The position numbers and the translations under genes were made by a program. This document shows positions 9,008 through 17,372 of a DNA stretch of 64,000 nt, in pieces (the first letter of the stretch is position 1; each line of letters opens with the position of its first letter). Source of the stretch: Cellulomonas humilata (lineage in GTDB: Bacteria > Actinomycetota > Actinomycetes > Actinomycetales > Cellulomonadaceae); the NCBI RefSeq assembly GCF_030814415.1, contig NZ_JAUSVB010000002.1, positions 744,001 through 808,000 of the forward strand. Direction: 5' to 3'. Under the pieces are notes generated by a model. That model was not told where the DNA came from, made no database searches, and saw only the letters and a list, made by a program, of their open reading frames with translations.

Positions 9008-10648
9008 GTGGTCGAGAACAAGCCGTCGCCCCGTAAGCCGCGAGGAACCGGCGCGAAGCCGCCGGCCGGAGCCCCGGACCCGTCGGTGGGCACGCCCGCC
9101 ACGGACGACGCCGCGGCGACACCGGACACCGAGTCGCCCTACGTGACGCCGGACGAGGAGATCCCGGACGACACCGGGCCGTCGGACGCGGTGGCGTCGC
9201 CGGAGGACGAGAACGACACGGCCGAGATCCCGACCGGATCGCCGCACGACACCGCGGAGATCCCGACGAGCATCGACGTCCAGGTCCCCGCGTCCTCGCC
9301 GGCCGAGGACCGCGCCGTGCTGCTGGCCCGCCTGCAGCTCCTGGAGACGGAGAACGCGCGCCTGCGGGCCACGGCGACCGTCCCGCCGCCCGCCCCGGTG
9401 GCACCCCGTCCCCGGCGCAAGGTGGGCCGCTCGACCGCCGCGGTCGTCCTGATCCTCATCGGCGCCCTGCTCGCTCCGATCGCGGTCGTGGGCAGCTGGG
9501 CTCGCGGGCTGGTCGTCTCCACCGACAACTACGTCGACACGGTCGCGCCGATCGCCGAGGACCCGCTGGTGCAGTCGGCCGTGGCGAACCGGATCACCAT
9601 CGCCGTCGTCGACGCGCTGAACGTCGAGGAGCTCACCACGCAGGCGACCGACGCGGTCGCCGGGCTCGACCTGCCGCCTCTGGTCGGCCAGGCCGTCACC
9701 TCGTTGCAGGCGCCGCTGCAGGAGGCGATCACCGGGTTCATCCGCAAGAACGTCACCAAGATCGTCAGCTCGGACGCCTTCGAGAACGTCTGGGAGGAGG
9801 CCAACCGGGCCGCCCACGAGCAGATCGTCGCGACGCTGCGAGGCGACCCCGACGCGCTCGCCCAGATCAGCGACACGGGCACCCTGACGCTCGACGTGAC
9901 CCCGATCATCGAGCAGGTCAAGACCTCGCTGGAGGAGGCGGGCTTCACGCTGGTGAGCCGGATCCCGACGATCAACGTGACGTTCCCGATCGCGTCGAGC
10001 GCCGACCTCGTGCGGCTGCAGAGCGCGTACCGGCTCATCGACATCGTCGGCGGGCTGCTGCCGTACCTGTCGCTGGCGCTGCTCGCCGCCGGCGTCCTCG
10101 CCGCACAGCACCGGTCGCGGGCGCTGGTCGTGGCGGGGCTGTCACTGGCGGGCGCGATGCTCCTGCTCGGGATCGCGCTGGCGCTCGGCAGATCGCTGTA
10201 TGCCAGCTCGCTGCCGCCGACCGTGCAACGCGTGGACACCGCGGTCGCGATCTACGACCAGTTCGTCTCCCTGCTGCGCATCGAGCTGCGGGTCGGCCTG
10301 GTGCTCGGACTGCTGCTGGCGATCATCGCGTTCGCCGCGGGCGGCACGACCGCGGCCAGGCAGCTGCGCGCGTCGTCGTCCCACGCGTCAGCCTGGCTGC
10401 GCAGTGCGGGGGATCGCCGGGGCATCAGCACGGGACCGGTCGGGGTGTGGCTCGACGAGCAGCGCACGCTCGTCCGCGTCGTGATCATCGCCCTGGCCGC
10501 GCTCGCGCTCGTCCTGGCGGACCGGCTCACCCCCGCGTACGTGGTCGGGGTGTTCGTCATCGCGCTCCTCGTGCTCGGCCTGGTGACCCTACTCGCACGA
10601 CCCCGAGGTGCCGTACCCGTCGAGGAGGAGGAACCCGTCCTCGTCTGA
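9008..10648 (+). CDS. Actinobacterial integral membrane protein with acidic N-terminal region
   Basis: 546 residues from the GTG at 9008, which has GGGAGG (8995-9000) seven bases upstream. An ATG at 8981 is possible but has no ribosome-binding site. The first ~130 residues are Pro/Asp/Glu-rich and probably disordered, with a short leucine-rich helix (LLARLQLLETENARLR) before the first membrane segment near residue 135. A large domain follows between the first and second membrane segments (about 160-340). Three or four more membrane segments come after, and the tail is very acidic. I recognise the general shape from actinobacterial genomes but no function. It is convergent with the DUF4153-type gene at a 7-base gap. 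Confidence 0.75.
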   Translation: MVENKPSPRKPRGTGAKPPAGAPDPSVGTPATDDAAATPDTESPYVTPDEEIPDDTGPSDAVASPEDENDTAEIPTGSPHDTAEIPTSIDVQVPASSPAEDRAVLLARLQLLETENARLRATATVPPPAPVAPRPRRKVGRSTAAVVLILIGALLAPIAVVGSWARGLVVSTDNYVDTVAPIAEDPLVQSAVANRITIAVVDALNVEELTTQATDAVAGLDLPPLVGQAVTSLQAPLQEAITGFIRKNVTKIVSSDAFENVWEEANRAAHEQIVATLRGDPDALAQISDTGTLTLDVTPIIEQVKTSLEEAGFTLVSRIPTINVTFPIASSADLVRLQSAYRLIDIVGGLLPYLSLALLAAGVLAAQHRSRALVVAGLSLAGAMLLLGIALALGRSLYASSLPPTVQRVDTAVAIYDQFVSLLRIELRVGLVLGLLLAIIAFAAGGTTAARQLRASSSHASAWLRSAGDRRGISTGPVGVWLDEQRTLVRVVIIALAALALVLADRLTPAYVVGVFVIALLVLGLVTLLARPRGAVPVEEEEPVLV

Positions 10649-10655
10649 CCGCGGA

Positions 10656-12200
10656 TCACCGGTCCGACGTGCACCACCGGTCGCTGTCGGGCTGCTCGGT
10701 CGCCAGCACCTGCGCGGCGCGTTCCCGGCCGAGGTTCCAGCCGCCGATGCCCGTGGACGACGCGACGCTGGTCGACGCGAGCAGGCACTGACGCAGCGCC
10801 GGGTCGCCCTCGATCTCGTCGTAGGCCGGGACCGCGTCGGCGGACAGCCCGGCGAGGTAGTCGGCGTCGAGGGTGGTGACCAGGTCGGCCGTGGTGTTGT
10901 GGCGGACGATCTGCGCGTCGGGGTTGACGAGGGCGAGGCCGAGCATCGCCACGCCCACCACCTGGAGCACGGCTCGCGGCAGCCATCCGCCGCGCCACCG
11001 GATCCCCGCCACGAGCAGCAGCACGAAGACCGCGGCGAGGGCGATCTCCGTGACGGTCACGAACACGCGCAGCCGTGTGAGCCCGAACGCGTCGACGTAC
11101 AGGTCCATCCGGCGCAGCGCGGACGCCACGACGCCCAGGGTCCCCACGCAGAGCGCACCGAGCGCCAGCCGGGAGACCAGCCTGTCTCGGGGGGTCTCGC
11201 GGGGTGCGCGCCGCGCGGCGACCGCCACGACGACGAGGGTGAGGACGGTGACCGCCACCAGCTGGGCGAACCCCTCCCGCGCGTACTCGGCGTAGGTGAG
11301 ACCCTCGGTCTCGAGCACGTGGCGGTGGCCGCCGAGCAACGCGCCGACCTGGACCGTCACGAACAGCAGGACCATCGCGTCGAGCGCGAGGACGGGGAGG
11401 AGCCACTCGGCGCGCTTCGCGGCCGGCCGCGGTGCGAGGCGGGCGTCGGACCAGCTGGGCGGCGCGAGAGCCAGGTGCGCGAGGGCGGCCGCGACGACGG
11501 CAACGAGCACGCCGACGACCAGCTGGCCCGGGAGCAGGTCCGCCTCCACGCGCGGCATCATCCGGGCGAAGACGCGGTCGGCGCTGGCGAACAGCAGGCC
11601 GAACACCACCAGCAGGCCGACGGTGATCCCCACGCTGCGCAGCGCGACGAGCAGCTGTCCGCGACGCGCGCCCGCGAGGGTCTCGATGCCCTTCGCCACC
11701 CACGGCATCGCGCGGACGGTGCCCGCAGCCCAGGTCAGCGGCGCGAGCACAGCGGCGGGGGCGGAGCGGGTCGACGTCACGGCGACCACGCCGGTCCAGG
11801 CGGCGACGAGCGCGCAGAGCACGACGACCCAGCCCGCGTCGCGCAGGGCGACCACGGCGAAGAGCGTGATCGACAGTGCCGCGGTGATCAGGTCGTTGAC
11901 GTTCCGGCGACGGATCAGTGCGGGCGCCGCTGCGGCCCAGACGACCAGCCCGATCAGCGCGGCACCGAGGCCGGGCTGGTGGCCGACGAGCAGCACGGCG
12001 CCGACCACGCCCACCACGCCGCACAGGACGAGCGTGCTCGCGGCCACCGGTCGTCGTCGCTCCGCCCAGAACGCGGTCAGCACCTGCGCGAGGCGTCCGG
12101 CCTCGCGCGGGACAGGCACGCCGCGGCCCGCCACCCAGGTGGGTGGCGGGCCGGGGAGAGCAGGGGGAGTCGGTGGCGTCGGTGCTCCGGTGTCGCTCAT
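10656..12200 (-). CDS. DUF4153/DUF4173-type polytopic membrane protein
   Basis: 514 residues with a proline-rich cytosolic N-terminus and about twelve hydrophobic segments. The motifs LYVDAFGLTRLRVFV and ALVNPDAQIVRHN match the DUF4173 group found in actinobacteria and firmicutes. The C-terminus after the last helix is a short extracytoplasmic-type domain with two cysteines (RQCLLAST and DRWCTSDR). Function unknown. The ATG at 12200 is preceded by TACGTT at 7 bases (12208-12213, minus strand), with CTGACG 18 bases further upstream, so a leaderless promoter is likely. It is a single-gene unit. Confidence 0.8.
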   Translation of the reverse strand: MSDTGAPTPPTPPALPGPPPTWVAGRGVPVPREAGRLAQVLTAFWAERRRPVAASTLVLCGVVGVVGAVLLVGHQPGLGAALIGLVVWAAAAPALIRRRNVNDLITAALSITLFAVVALRDAGWVVVLCALVAAWTGVVAVTSTRSAPAAVLAPLTWAAGTVRAMPWVAKGIETLAGARRGQLLVALRSVGITVGLLVVFGLLFASADRVFARMMPRVEADLLPGQLVVGVLVAVVAAALAHLALAPPSWSDARLAPRPAAKRAEWLLPVLALDAMVLLFVTVQVGALLGGHRHVLETEGLTYAEYAREGFAQLVAVTVLTLVVVAVAARRAPRETPRDRLVSRLALGALCVGTLGVVASALRRMDLYVDAFGLTRLRVFVTVTEIALAAVFVLLLVAGIRWRGGWLPRAVLQVVGVAMLGLALVNPDAQIVRHNTTADLVTTLDADYLAGLSADAVPAYDEIEGDPALRQCLLASTSVASSTGIGGWNLGRERAAQVLATEQPDSDRWCTSDR

Positions 12201-12317
12201 GGACGACAACGTAGGACCGCGTGTTCTCGCACGTCAGGGACTTGCGCGCGGGTCCCGTGCACGTTGTGTGCAGTGGTGCCGGGACTCTCCACAACTGACT
12301 CCCAGCCCGCGCACAGG

Positions 12318-14300
12318 TCAGCGCTTCACGGTCACCGCCCGCTCCGCCGTCGGCGTGCTCCCGGCGTCGTTGCTGAGCACCGCGACGAACCGGTAGGTGC
12401 CCGGCTCGAGACCCGTCACCGTCGTCCGGACGGTCTGGCGTCGCGGGGTCGCCGCGGTGAGGTCCTGCTCGTCGACCAGCACCCCGTCGCGGTAGAGGGC
12501 GTAGTGCGTCGCGTTGGTGCCCCACCACAGGTTGGTCGTCACGGTGAACGAGCCGTCACCGTCGCGGTTGTCGTCGGACAGGACCGCGAGCGCGGGCGAC
12601 GCGTCCTTGACGACGACGGTGCGCGGTCGTGACGTGCTGGTGCCGTACGGGTTGAGCAGCTCGACCACGTAGGTGTAGGACCCGTTCACCCTGCCGGTGA
12701 TCGGGAACTCCACCGTCTGACGGCGGGGGGTCGTACCGGTGAGCCACTGGGCGCCGACGAGGACGCCGTTCTCGTAGAGCTTGGCGACCGTCGCGTTCTG
12801 GCCCCAGTAGAGGTTCGCGGTGACTGTGTAGGAGCCGTCGAAGAGGCCGGTGCCCTGGCCGTTGTCGTCGGAGAGCACGGCGACACCCGGAGCGGCCGTG
12901 GCCACGGGGGTACCGGAGGAGAGCACGCCCGCGCCGGCCTCGGCACGGACGATCGCCGGGACGTCCTCGACCGGGTCGAGCGTGTAGTCGTACACGTCGG
13001 CCGGGTTCCACCGCGCCGTCGCGGCCAGCGGGACCGGCGCCGTCGCGTTGAACGCGGCGAGGATGTCGGTCGGCTGGCCGTTCACCGTCGAGCCGGTCTC
13101 GAACAGCTGCGTCCCTGCCCAGCGCGTGATGATGCGTGCCGGGTCGACGCCGGGCGCCAGCTCGAACGCGTTGCTCTCCGCGTAGATGCTCGACTCGATG
13201 CCGGCGCCCCAGTGGTACTGGAACAGCCCCTCGGTGGTCTGCGTGTAGAGGTTGTCGTAGAGGTGCACGTCGCCGAACCGCACGCGGGGCGCCCGCTGGC
13301 CGATGTCGACCCAGTGGTTGTGGTGCAGCGTGACGCGGTGCTGGCCGCGGTCCTGCGGCCGGGAGTCCGACGAGCCGATGAGCTCGGTCTTGTCGTGCTC
13401 CGTGAACGTGTTGTAGCTGACGGTCACCAGGTCGGAGCCGTGCGTGATGTCGAGCAGGCCGTCGTGCGTCTCGAACGGACGGCCGAAGACCACCGGAAGC
13501 GCGGAGTGCGGGTGGGCACCGTCGTCGAACGAGTTGTGGTCCACCCAGACGCTCGTCGACGTCCACACCGAGACGTTGTCGTACGCGGAGTTCCAGTTGC
13601 CGACGGCGGTGTCGGTCGGGTCCCAGACGGGGAAGCAGTCGTACGCGTCGGCGACGGTCAGGTTCCGGACGATGACGTTGTGCGCGTCGCGAATCCGCAT
13701 GCTGGCGCCGACGATCTGCGCGTCGTCACCGACACCGACCAGGGTGACGTTCGAGCCCACGTGCTGGAGCGTCGTCGTCGCCTGGATCGCCGCGGCCGCG
13801 ATGCGGGCGTTCTCGAGGGGTCCGCTCGGCTTGACCTTGCCCCACGGTCCGGCGGGGTCGTAGTACGCGATGTAGTCGGCCACGCTGAACGGCCGGCCGG
13901 TGTCGGAGACCGTGACCTGCTGGGCGAAGCTGTGGCAGGTCGCCGGGTCGAAGGCCGTGATGGTCCCCGTGACGTAGATGATGCGGGGGACGGTGTTGGT
14001 GCGCGCGTCCGTCTGGCTGCCGCCCGCCTTTCCGGCGAGGGCGTCGCGCAGCTCCTGCCACGTGTCGACGACGTACACCTGGGAGGCGTCCGCGGCGGCC
14101 CCGCCGGTGGTCCCGGTGGCGACGGTGGGCTTGCCGTCGGGGACGGTCGGGCCCTCGTAGGAGGCCCAGCCGTCGCCGGGCGGGAGGACCTCACGGCCGA
14201 GGTCGACGGCGGGGGGCGGGGGAGTGGCACTCGCGGTCGTCGGGGGGAGCAGGAGAGCTCCTGCGGCGAGGGTGACGACGAGGGTACGACGAGCTCTCAT
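12318..14300 (-). CDS. Secreted pectate lyase (PL1-like) with two C-terminal tandem domains
   Basis: 660 residues with a Sec signal peptide (MRARR, hydrophobic core, cleavage around ASATP). The parallel beta-helix catalytic part (about 40-440) has PL1 signatures: a calcium-site stretch SVWVDHNSF(D)D, and the vWiDH-like and RAPRVRFGDVHLYDN regions with the catalytic arginine. It cleaves polygalacturonate by beta-elimination outside the cell. Two C-terminal repeats (about 475-565 and 570-660) share LSDDN, GSYTVTxNLxWGxNAT, LYxxGVLV, TPRRQTV and VTxLxxGTYxFVxxL. They look like Ig/FnIII-type accessory modules and may bind carbohydrate or space the enzyme. A perfect palindrome lies just upstream. 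No other pectinolytic gene is adjacent. Confidence 0.88.
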   Translation of the reverse strand: MRARRTLVVTLAAGALLLPPTTASATPPPPAVDLGREVLPPGDGWASYEGPTVPDGKPTVATGTTGGAAADASQVYVVDTWQELRDALAGKAGGSQTDARTNTVPRIIYVTGTITAFDPATCHSFAQQVTVSDTGRPFSVADYIAYYDPAGPWGKVKPSGPLENARIAAAAIQATTTLQHVGSNVTLVGVGDDAQIVGASMRIRDAHNVIVRNLTVADAYDCFPVWDPTDTAVGNWNSAYDNVSVWTSTSVWVDHNSFDDGAHPHSALPVVFGRPFETHDGLLDITHGSDLVTVSYNTFTEHDKTELIGSSDSRPQDRGQHRVTLHHNHWVDIGQRAPRVRFGDVHLYDNLYTQTTEGLFQYHWGAGIESSIYAESNAFELAPGVDPARIITRWAGTQLFETGSTVNGQPTDILAAFNATAPVPLAATARWNPADVYDYTLDPVEDVPAIVRAEAGAGVLSSGTPVATAAPGVAVLSDDNGQGTGLFDGSYTVTANLYWGQNATVAKLYENGVLVGAQWLTGTTPRRQTVEFPITGRVNGSYTYVVELLNPYGTSTSRPRTVVVKDASPALAVLSDDNRDGDGSFTVTTNLWWGTNATHYALYRDGVLVDEQDLTAATPRRQTVRTTVTGLEPGTYRFVAVLSNDAGSTPTAERAVTVKR

Positions 14301-14330
14301 GAGACGTCCTTGTCTCCGACAGGTGGGTGA

Positions 14331-14342
14331 GAAACCGGTTTC
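14331..14342. promoter_or_regulatory. LacI-type operator candidate (GAAACCGGTTTC)
   Basis: Perfect 12-base palindrome with a central CG, 31-42 bases before the pectate lyase start and 63 bases before the Nudix start. LacI-family regulators of sugar catabolism bind such AAACCGGTTT-type sites, so it plausibly represses the lyase until a pectin-derived inducer appears. No LacI gene is in the window, so the regulator is unidentified. Confidence 0.5.
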
Positions 14343-14404
14343 CGTAAGGTGTCACATCCTGTCCGGTAAGCGCAATCCCTCCGACCGTCTGAAAGGCTTC
14401 TCTC

Positions 14405-14947
14405 ATGACGCTCTGGCGCACGCGCAGCTCGACGACCGTGTACGAGAACCCCTGGGTCCGGGTGCGGGAGGACGCCGTCGACCGCCCGGACGGCAGCGCG
14501 GGGATCTACGGCGTGGTGGAGGTCCGCAATCCCGCGGTCTTCATCGTTCCCGTCACCGCCGACGACGAGGTCGTGCTCGTGGAGGTCGACCGCTACACGA
14601 CCGGAGTGTCGCTCGAGGTCCCCGCGGGTGGCTCCGACGGCGAGGACCTGCTGCTCGCGGCGCAGCGGGAGCTGCGGGAGGAGACCGGTCTGGTCGCGGA
14701 CTCCTGGGAGCGCGTGGGATCGATGTTCGCGCTCAACGGGATCTGCAACGCGCCCGAGCACGTCTTCCTCGCGCGCGTCCTCCGACCGTCCGGCGAGCCC
14801 ACCGAGCACGCCGTCGAGGGCATCACCGCAGTGCGGACCGTCCCGTGGACGGGCGTCATGGCGATGGTCGCGGACGGCACGATCACCGACGGCGAGACCG
14901 TCGCGGCGCTGATGTATGCCGCGATCGCCCTGCGCCGGATCGCCTGA
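14405..14947 (+). CDS. Nudix hydrolase (ADP-ribose pyrophosphatase-like)
   Basis: 180 residues. The Nudix box is near residue 75: E, seven residues, then RELREETGL, with the ExxxxxxxRExxEE metal-binding core intact. The usual leading glycine of the box is shifted (PAGGSDGE). Length and the sequence after the box (FALNGICNAPEHVFLA) resemble ADP-ribose/NDP-sugar pyrophosphatases of the NudF group. Such enzymes hydrolyse nucleoside diphosphates linked to another moiety. The ATG at 14405 has AAAGG about 9 bases upstream. It is divergent from the pectate lyase, and the palindrome between them could affect both. Confidence 0.85.
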   Translation: MTLWRTRSSTTVYENPWVRVREDAVDRPDGSAGIYGVVEVRNPAVFIVPVTADDEVVLVEVDRYTTGVSLEVPAGGSDGEDLLLAAQRELREETGLVADSWERVGSMFALNGICNAPEHVFLARVLRPSGEPTEHAVEGITAVRTVPWTGVMAMVADGTITDGETVAALMYAAIALRRIA

Positions 14948-14953
14948 CCTGCG

Positions 14954-15163
14954 TCAGACGACGAGGCTGAGCGCTGCACCGATCAGCGCAGCCATCACCA
15001 GGCCGGCCACGGCCCAGGCGAGCATGCTCCCCGCCAGGTACACCGAGTAGCGCGTGCGCTCACCGGTCGACTCGCCCCAGACCGGTGCGGGTGCCCACCG
15101 GACGGTCTCGACGAGACGTCGTACGCGGTCACGCGGGGTGGGGGACGGGTGGACGGCGGACAT
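14954..15163 (-). CDS. Small membrane protein (hypothetical)
   Basis: 69 residues from the ATG at 15163, which has GGAGC about 5 bases upstream. The N-terminal half is charged and arginine-rich (TPRDRVRRLVETVRW). The C-terminal half is a continuous hydrophobic stretch of about 30 residues that could form one long helix or a hairpin, ending LSLVV. No family recognised. It is convergent with the Nudix gene at a 6-base gap and lies downstream of the 15302-17155 gene, from which a strong hairpin separates it. Confidence 0.6.
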   Translation of the reverse strand: MSAVHPSPTPRDRVRRLVETVRWAPAPVWGESTGERTRYSVYLAGSMLAWAVAGLVMAALIGAALSLVV

Positions 15164-15259
15164 GGTCGCTCCTGGTGGGTGCATTCGGACAGAGCCGGGG
15201 TTGCCGGTACCACCATCGTGCCCCGCCAGGGCCGTCTGCGGACGGGTCCTTGGTCCTGA

Positions 15260-15294
15260 CTCGGGGGCGCCCGGTGCGACCGGACGCCCCCGAG
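15260..15294 (-). terminator. Hairpin terminator after the 15302-17155 gene
   Basis: A 10-bp perfect stem (CTCGGGGGCG / CGCCCCCGAG) with an inner CCGG/CCGG pairing begins 8 bases past the stop of the minus-strand gene. There is no clear U tract, as usual in GC-rich actinobacteria. Confidence 0.7.
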
Positions 15295-15301
15295 ACCGCC
15301 G

Positions 15302-17155
15302 TCAGTGGCAGTACAGCCGCTGGAGCGTCTGACTCGTGTCGAGGTACCGACGCGTCACCCAGCCCAGGTTGACCGAGTAGGCGCACGCCGGGTCGGCCGA
15401 CACGTCGATCGGGAGGCCGCCCGTGAACGAGCCGTTGTGCGGGCCGGACGCGCCGCCCCGGAACGAGTAGCCCCCCGTGGTGAACGCACCCGAGGGCGTC
15501 TCCGGCGGGATGTGCACAGAGCCCCCGTTGTTGTTGATCGTGACGGAGAAGTTCCTCAGGTGCGGGTGGTCCACCGTGTACAGCAGGTGGATCAAGGTCG
15601 CGCCGGACAAGGGGTTGCAGCCGTTGAGCCGCAGCTCCTCGAGGTCCAGCGTGGCGATGACCGCCGAGTTGTCGAAGATGATCGAGTCGAGCTGGTCGGT
15701 GTGCGTCGTGGCGTTGGTGACGGCGTCGCGCACCTCGAAGCCCACGCGGTACCGGCGGACCGGCTCCTGCTCGGCCGAAGGCAGGGTCTCGCCCGCCTGC
15801 GCCTTCGGCAGACCACCAGGCTTCTTCGTCGGGTGCAGTGCCGTGATGGGCGCCGTGTTCAGCTCCAGCAGGTCGAACGTGCGCAGGAAGTTCGACCCGC
15901 TCACGTTGACCACCGCGGTCGAACCGGGCGGGTTGTACATCGGCACGGTGACCGGCAGGCCGTCGATCTGCACGAAGCCGTCGGCGTCGAGGTTGGCCGC
16001 GGTCACCACGACCGACACCGACTGCGCCTGGCTGTTGCCGTCGGTGTAGAACACGTAGCCGACGTGCGTGCCGGTGACCTGCGTCGTCACGGGCGTCAGG
16101 CTCGCGGGGGCGACGGTCGGCGGGTTGGCCGGGTCCTCCGCACCGGTCCAGGTGTACTCGCCCACCAGGAACCGGTACTTCAGCGGGTGCCCGGTGCCGA
16201 TGTCGGTGAGCGGGCAGTTGCCGCGCAGCGTCACGGTCCCGCCGAACACGTACGCACCGCCCGCGGGATCGGCGTAGCCGAGCGTGTCGAACGTGGAGCC
16301 CGGCTGGCCGTTGCCCGGGTGGATGTCGAACACCTCGACCTGCTGCCAGTGCGGCACGGTCTCGGGACCACCGGGCAGCTTGTCGGTGCACAGGTCCAGG
16401 CAGAAGCAGTGCCCCACGTTCTGCCGGCCAGGCTTGCGACCGTCCGACTGCGTCTCGGTGATGATCGGCTGCCCGCCGAGCTCCACCTTGACGTAGACGT
16501 CCGGACCCTCGGTCAGCTCGACGTTGATGTACGGCGAGAACGGTGTGCGCCGGAAGTTCGACGCGAGGTACGTCAGGACGTAGTGGCCGGTCCCGTCGGT
16601 GGTGGCGGTGCCGAGCGGGTCGTCCTGCAACCAGTCGGCGTCGAAGGCGGAGACGACCGCACCCGGGATCGGGGTCTTGTCGTCGCACGTCGTGATCCGG
16701 CCGCTGATCGTCCAGATGCCGAACAGCGCCAGGATGTGGCACCAGAACCGGTTCGGGATCGCGTACTCCCAGACCGCGATGACGCGGTCCTCGGTCTGCC
16801 GCCAGCGGGGCTGGAGCGTGGTGACGGCGAGCTGGCGCGGCTTCGAGGTCGGGTCCTGCCGCGGCCGCGGCGCCTTCTCGACGTACAGGTCGAGGTCCAG
16901 CGGCCCGCCGTCGTACTCCTTGTCGTCGATCGTCAGGACGTACGCTCCCGAGTCGTCGACGCGGGCCACGGCTAGCGGTGCCCCCGTGCGCTCGCCCTCG
17001 GCGACCTCGTGGAACGTCTCCTTCTCGTCCGCCACCGCCTGCTCGGTGGCTCGGTCGCCCGTCGACCGGTACGCGCGCAGCTCGAGGCCGGCGAGCGGCT
17101 CCCGGACGTCGTGACACAGCGTTCCCCACAGGGATCCGCGGATCTCGTATGCCAT
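15302..17155 (-). CDS. Unidentified 617-residue protein with transthyretin/carboxypeptidase-regulatory-like domains
   Basis: No signal peptide or membrane segment. Two stretches look like prealbumin/carboxypeptidase-regulatory beta-sandwiches. One is at about 1-110 (GSLWGTLCHDV...PLAGLELRAY...SGAYVLTI). The other is at about 145-215 (WTISGRITTCDDKTPIPGAVV...TDGTGHYVLTY). A cysteine cluster (GHCFCLDLC) is near residue 235. The rest is beta-rich, with NNNGGSVHI and FDLLELNTAPIT among its readable stretches. Family unknown to me. The ATG at 17155 has only a weak upstream purine stretch. It is divergent from the CYTH/Ppx pair by 217 bases, so it may belong to the same biology, but that is inference. 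Confidence 0.7.
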   Translation of the reverse strand: MAYEIRGSLWGTLCHDVREPLAGLELRAYRSTGDRATEQAVADEKETFHEVAEGERTGAPLAVARVDDSGAYVLTIDDKEYDGGPLDLDLYVEKAPRPRQDPTSKPRQLAVTTLQPRWRQTEDRVIAVWEYAIPNRFWCHILALFGIWTISGRITTCDDKTPIPGAVVSAFDADWLQDDPLGTATTDGTGHYVLTYLASNFRRTPFSPYINVELTEGPDVYVKVELGGQPIITETQSDGRKPGRQNVGHCFCLDLCTDKLPGGPETVPHWQQVEVFDIHPGNGQPGSTFDTLGYADPAGGAYVFGGTVTLRGNCPLTDIGTGHPLKYRFLVGEYTWTGAEDPANPPTVAPASLTPVTTQVTGTHVGYVFYTDGNSQAQSVSVVVTAANLDADGFVQIDGLPVTVPMYNPPGSTAVVNVSGSNFLRTFDLLELNTAPITALHPTKKPGGLPKAQAGETLPSAEQEPVRRYRVGFEVRDAVTNATTHTDQLDSIIFDNSAVIATLDLEELRLNGCNPLSGATLIHLLYTVDHPHLRNFSVTINNNGGSVHIPPETPSGAFTTGGYSFRGGASGPHNGSFTGGLPIDVSADPACAYSVNLGWVTRRYLDTSQTLQRLYCH

Positions 17156-17177
17156 GGTCTTCTGCCCCCAGATGAGT

Positions 17178-17199
17178 GCGGGCACCTCGATGTGCCCGC
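17178..17199. repeat. Inverted repeat in the divergent 15302-17155/CYTH intergenic region
   Basis: An 8-bp perfect inverted repeat (GCGGGCAC, six bases, GTGCCCGC), 23 bases before the minus-strand start. It could be an operator or a leader hairpin. A TAGATT -10-like element for the plus-strand genes is at 17321-17326. Confidence 0.4.
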
Positions 17200-17372
17200 T
17201 CGAAGACCAGGAGCGGTCTGGCGACGTGCCAGATACGTCCCGATTGTCCGGTGGGAGCCTGGACCGGCGCACCGGTGTGAGCGGAGGCGCGGAATCGGCA
17301 TGCGGGGGCGCCGATCGGCGTAGATTGACGCACGTCGGAGCGCCCTGTGCGGCGCGGGCGGGAAAGGGCGAC

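Noticed and set aside
4549..9129. Very long open frame antisense to glnE and continuing past it
   Set aside because: It is rich in Arg, Gly and Pro, has no recognisable motif, and covers the intact glnE. It is a by-product of GC-rich codon use. The same applies to long antisense frames over 23694-27539, 27440-30088 and 39106-43020.
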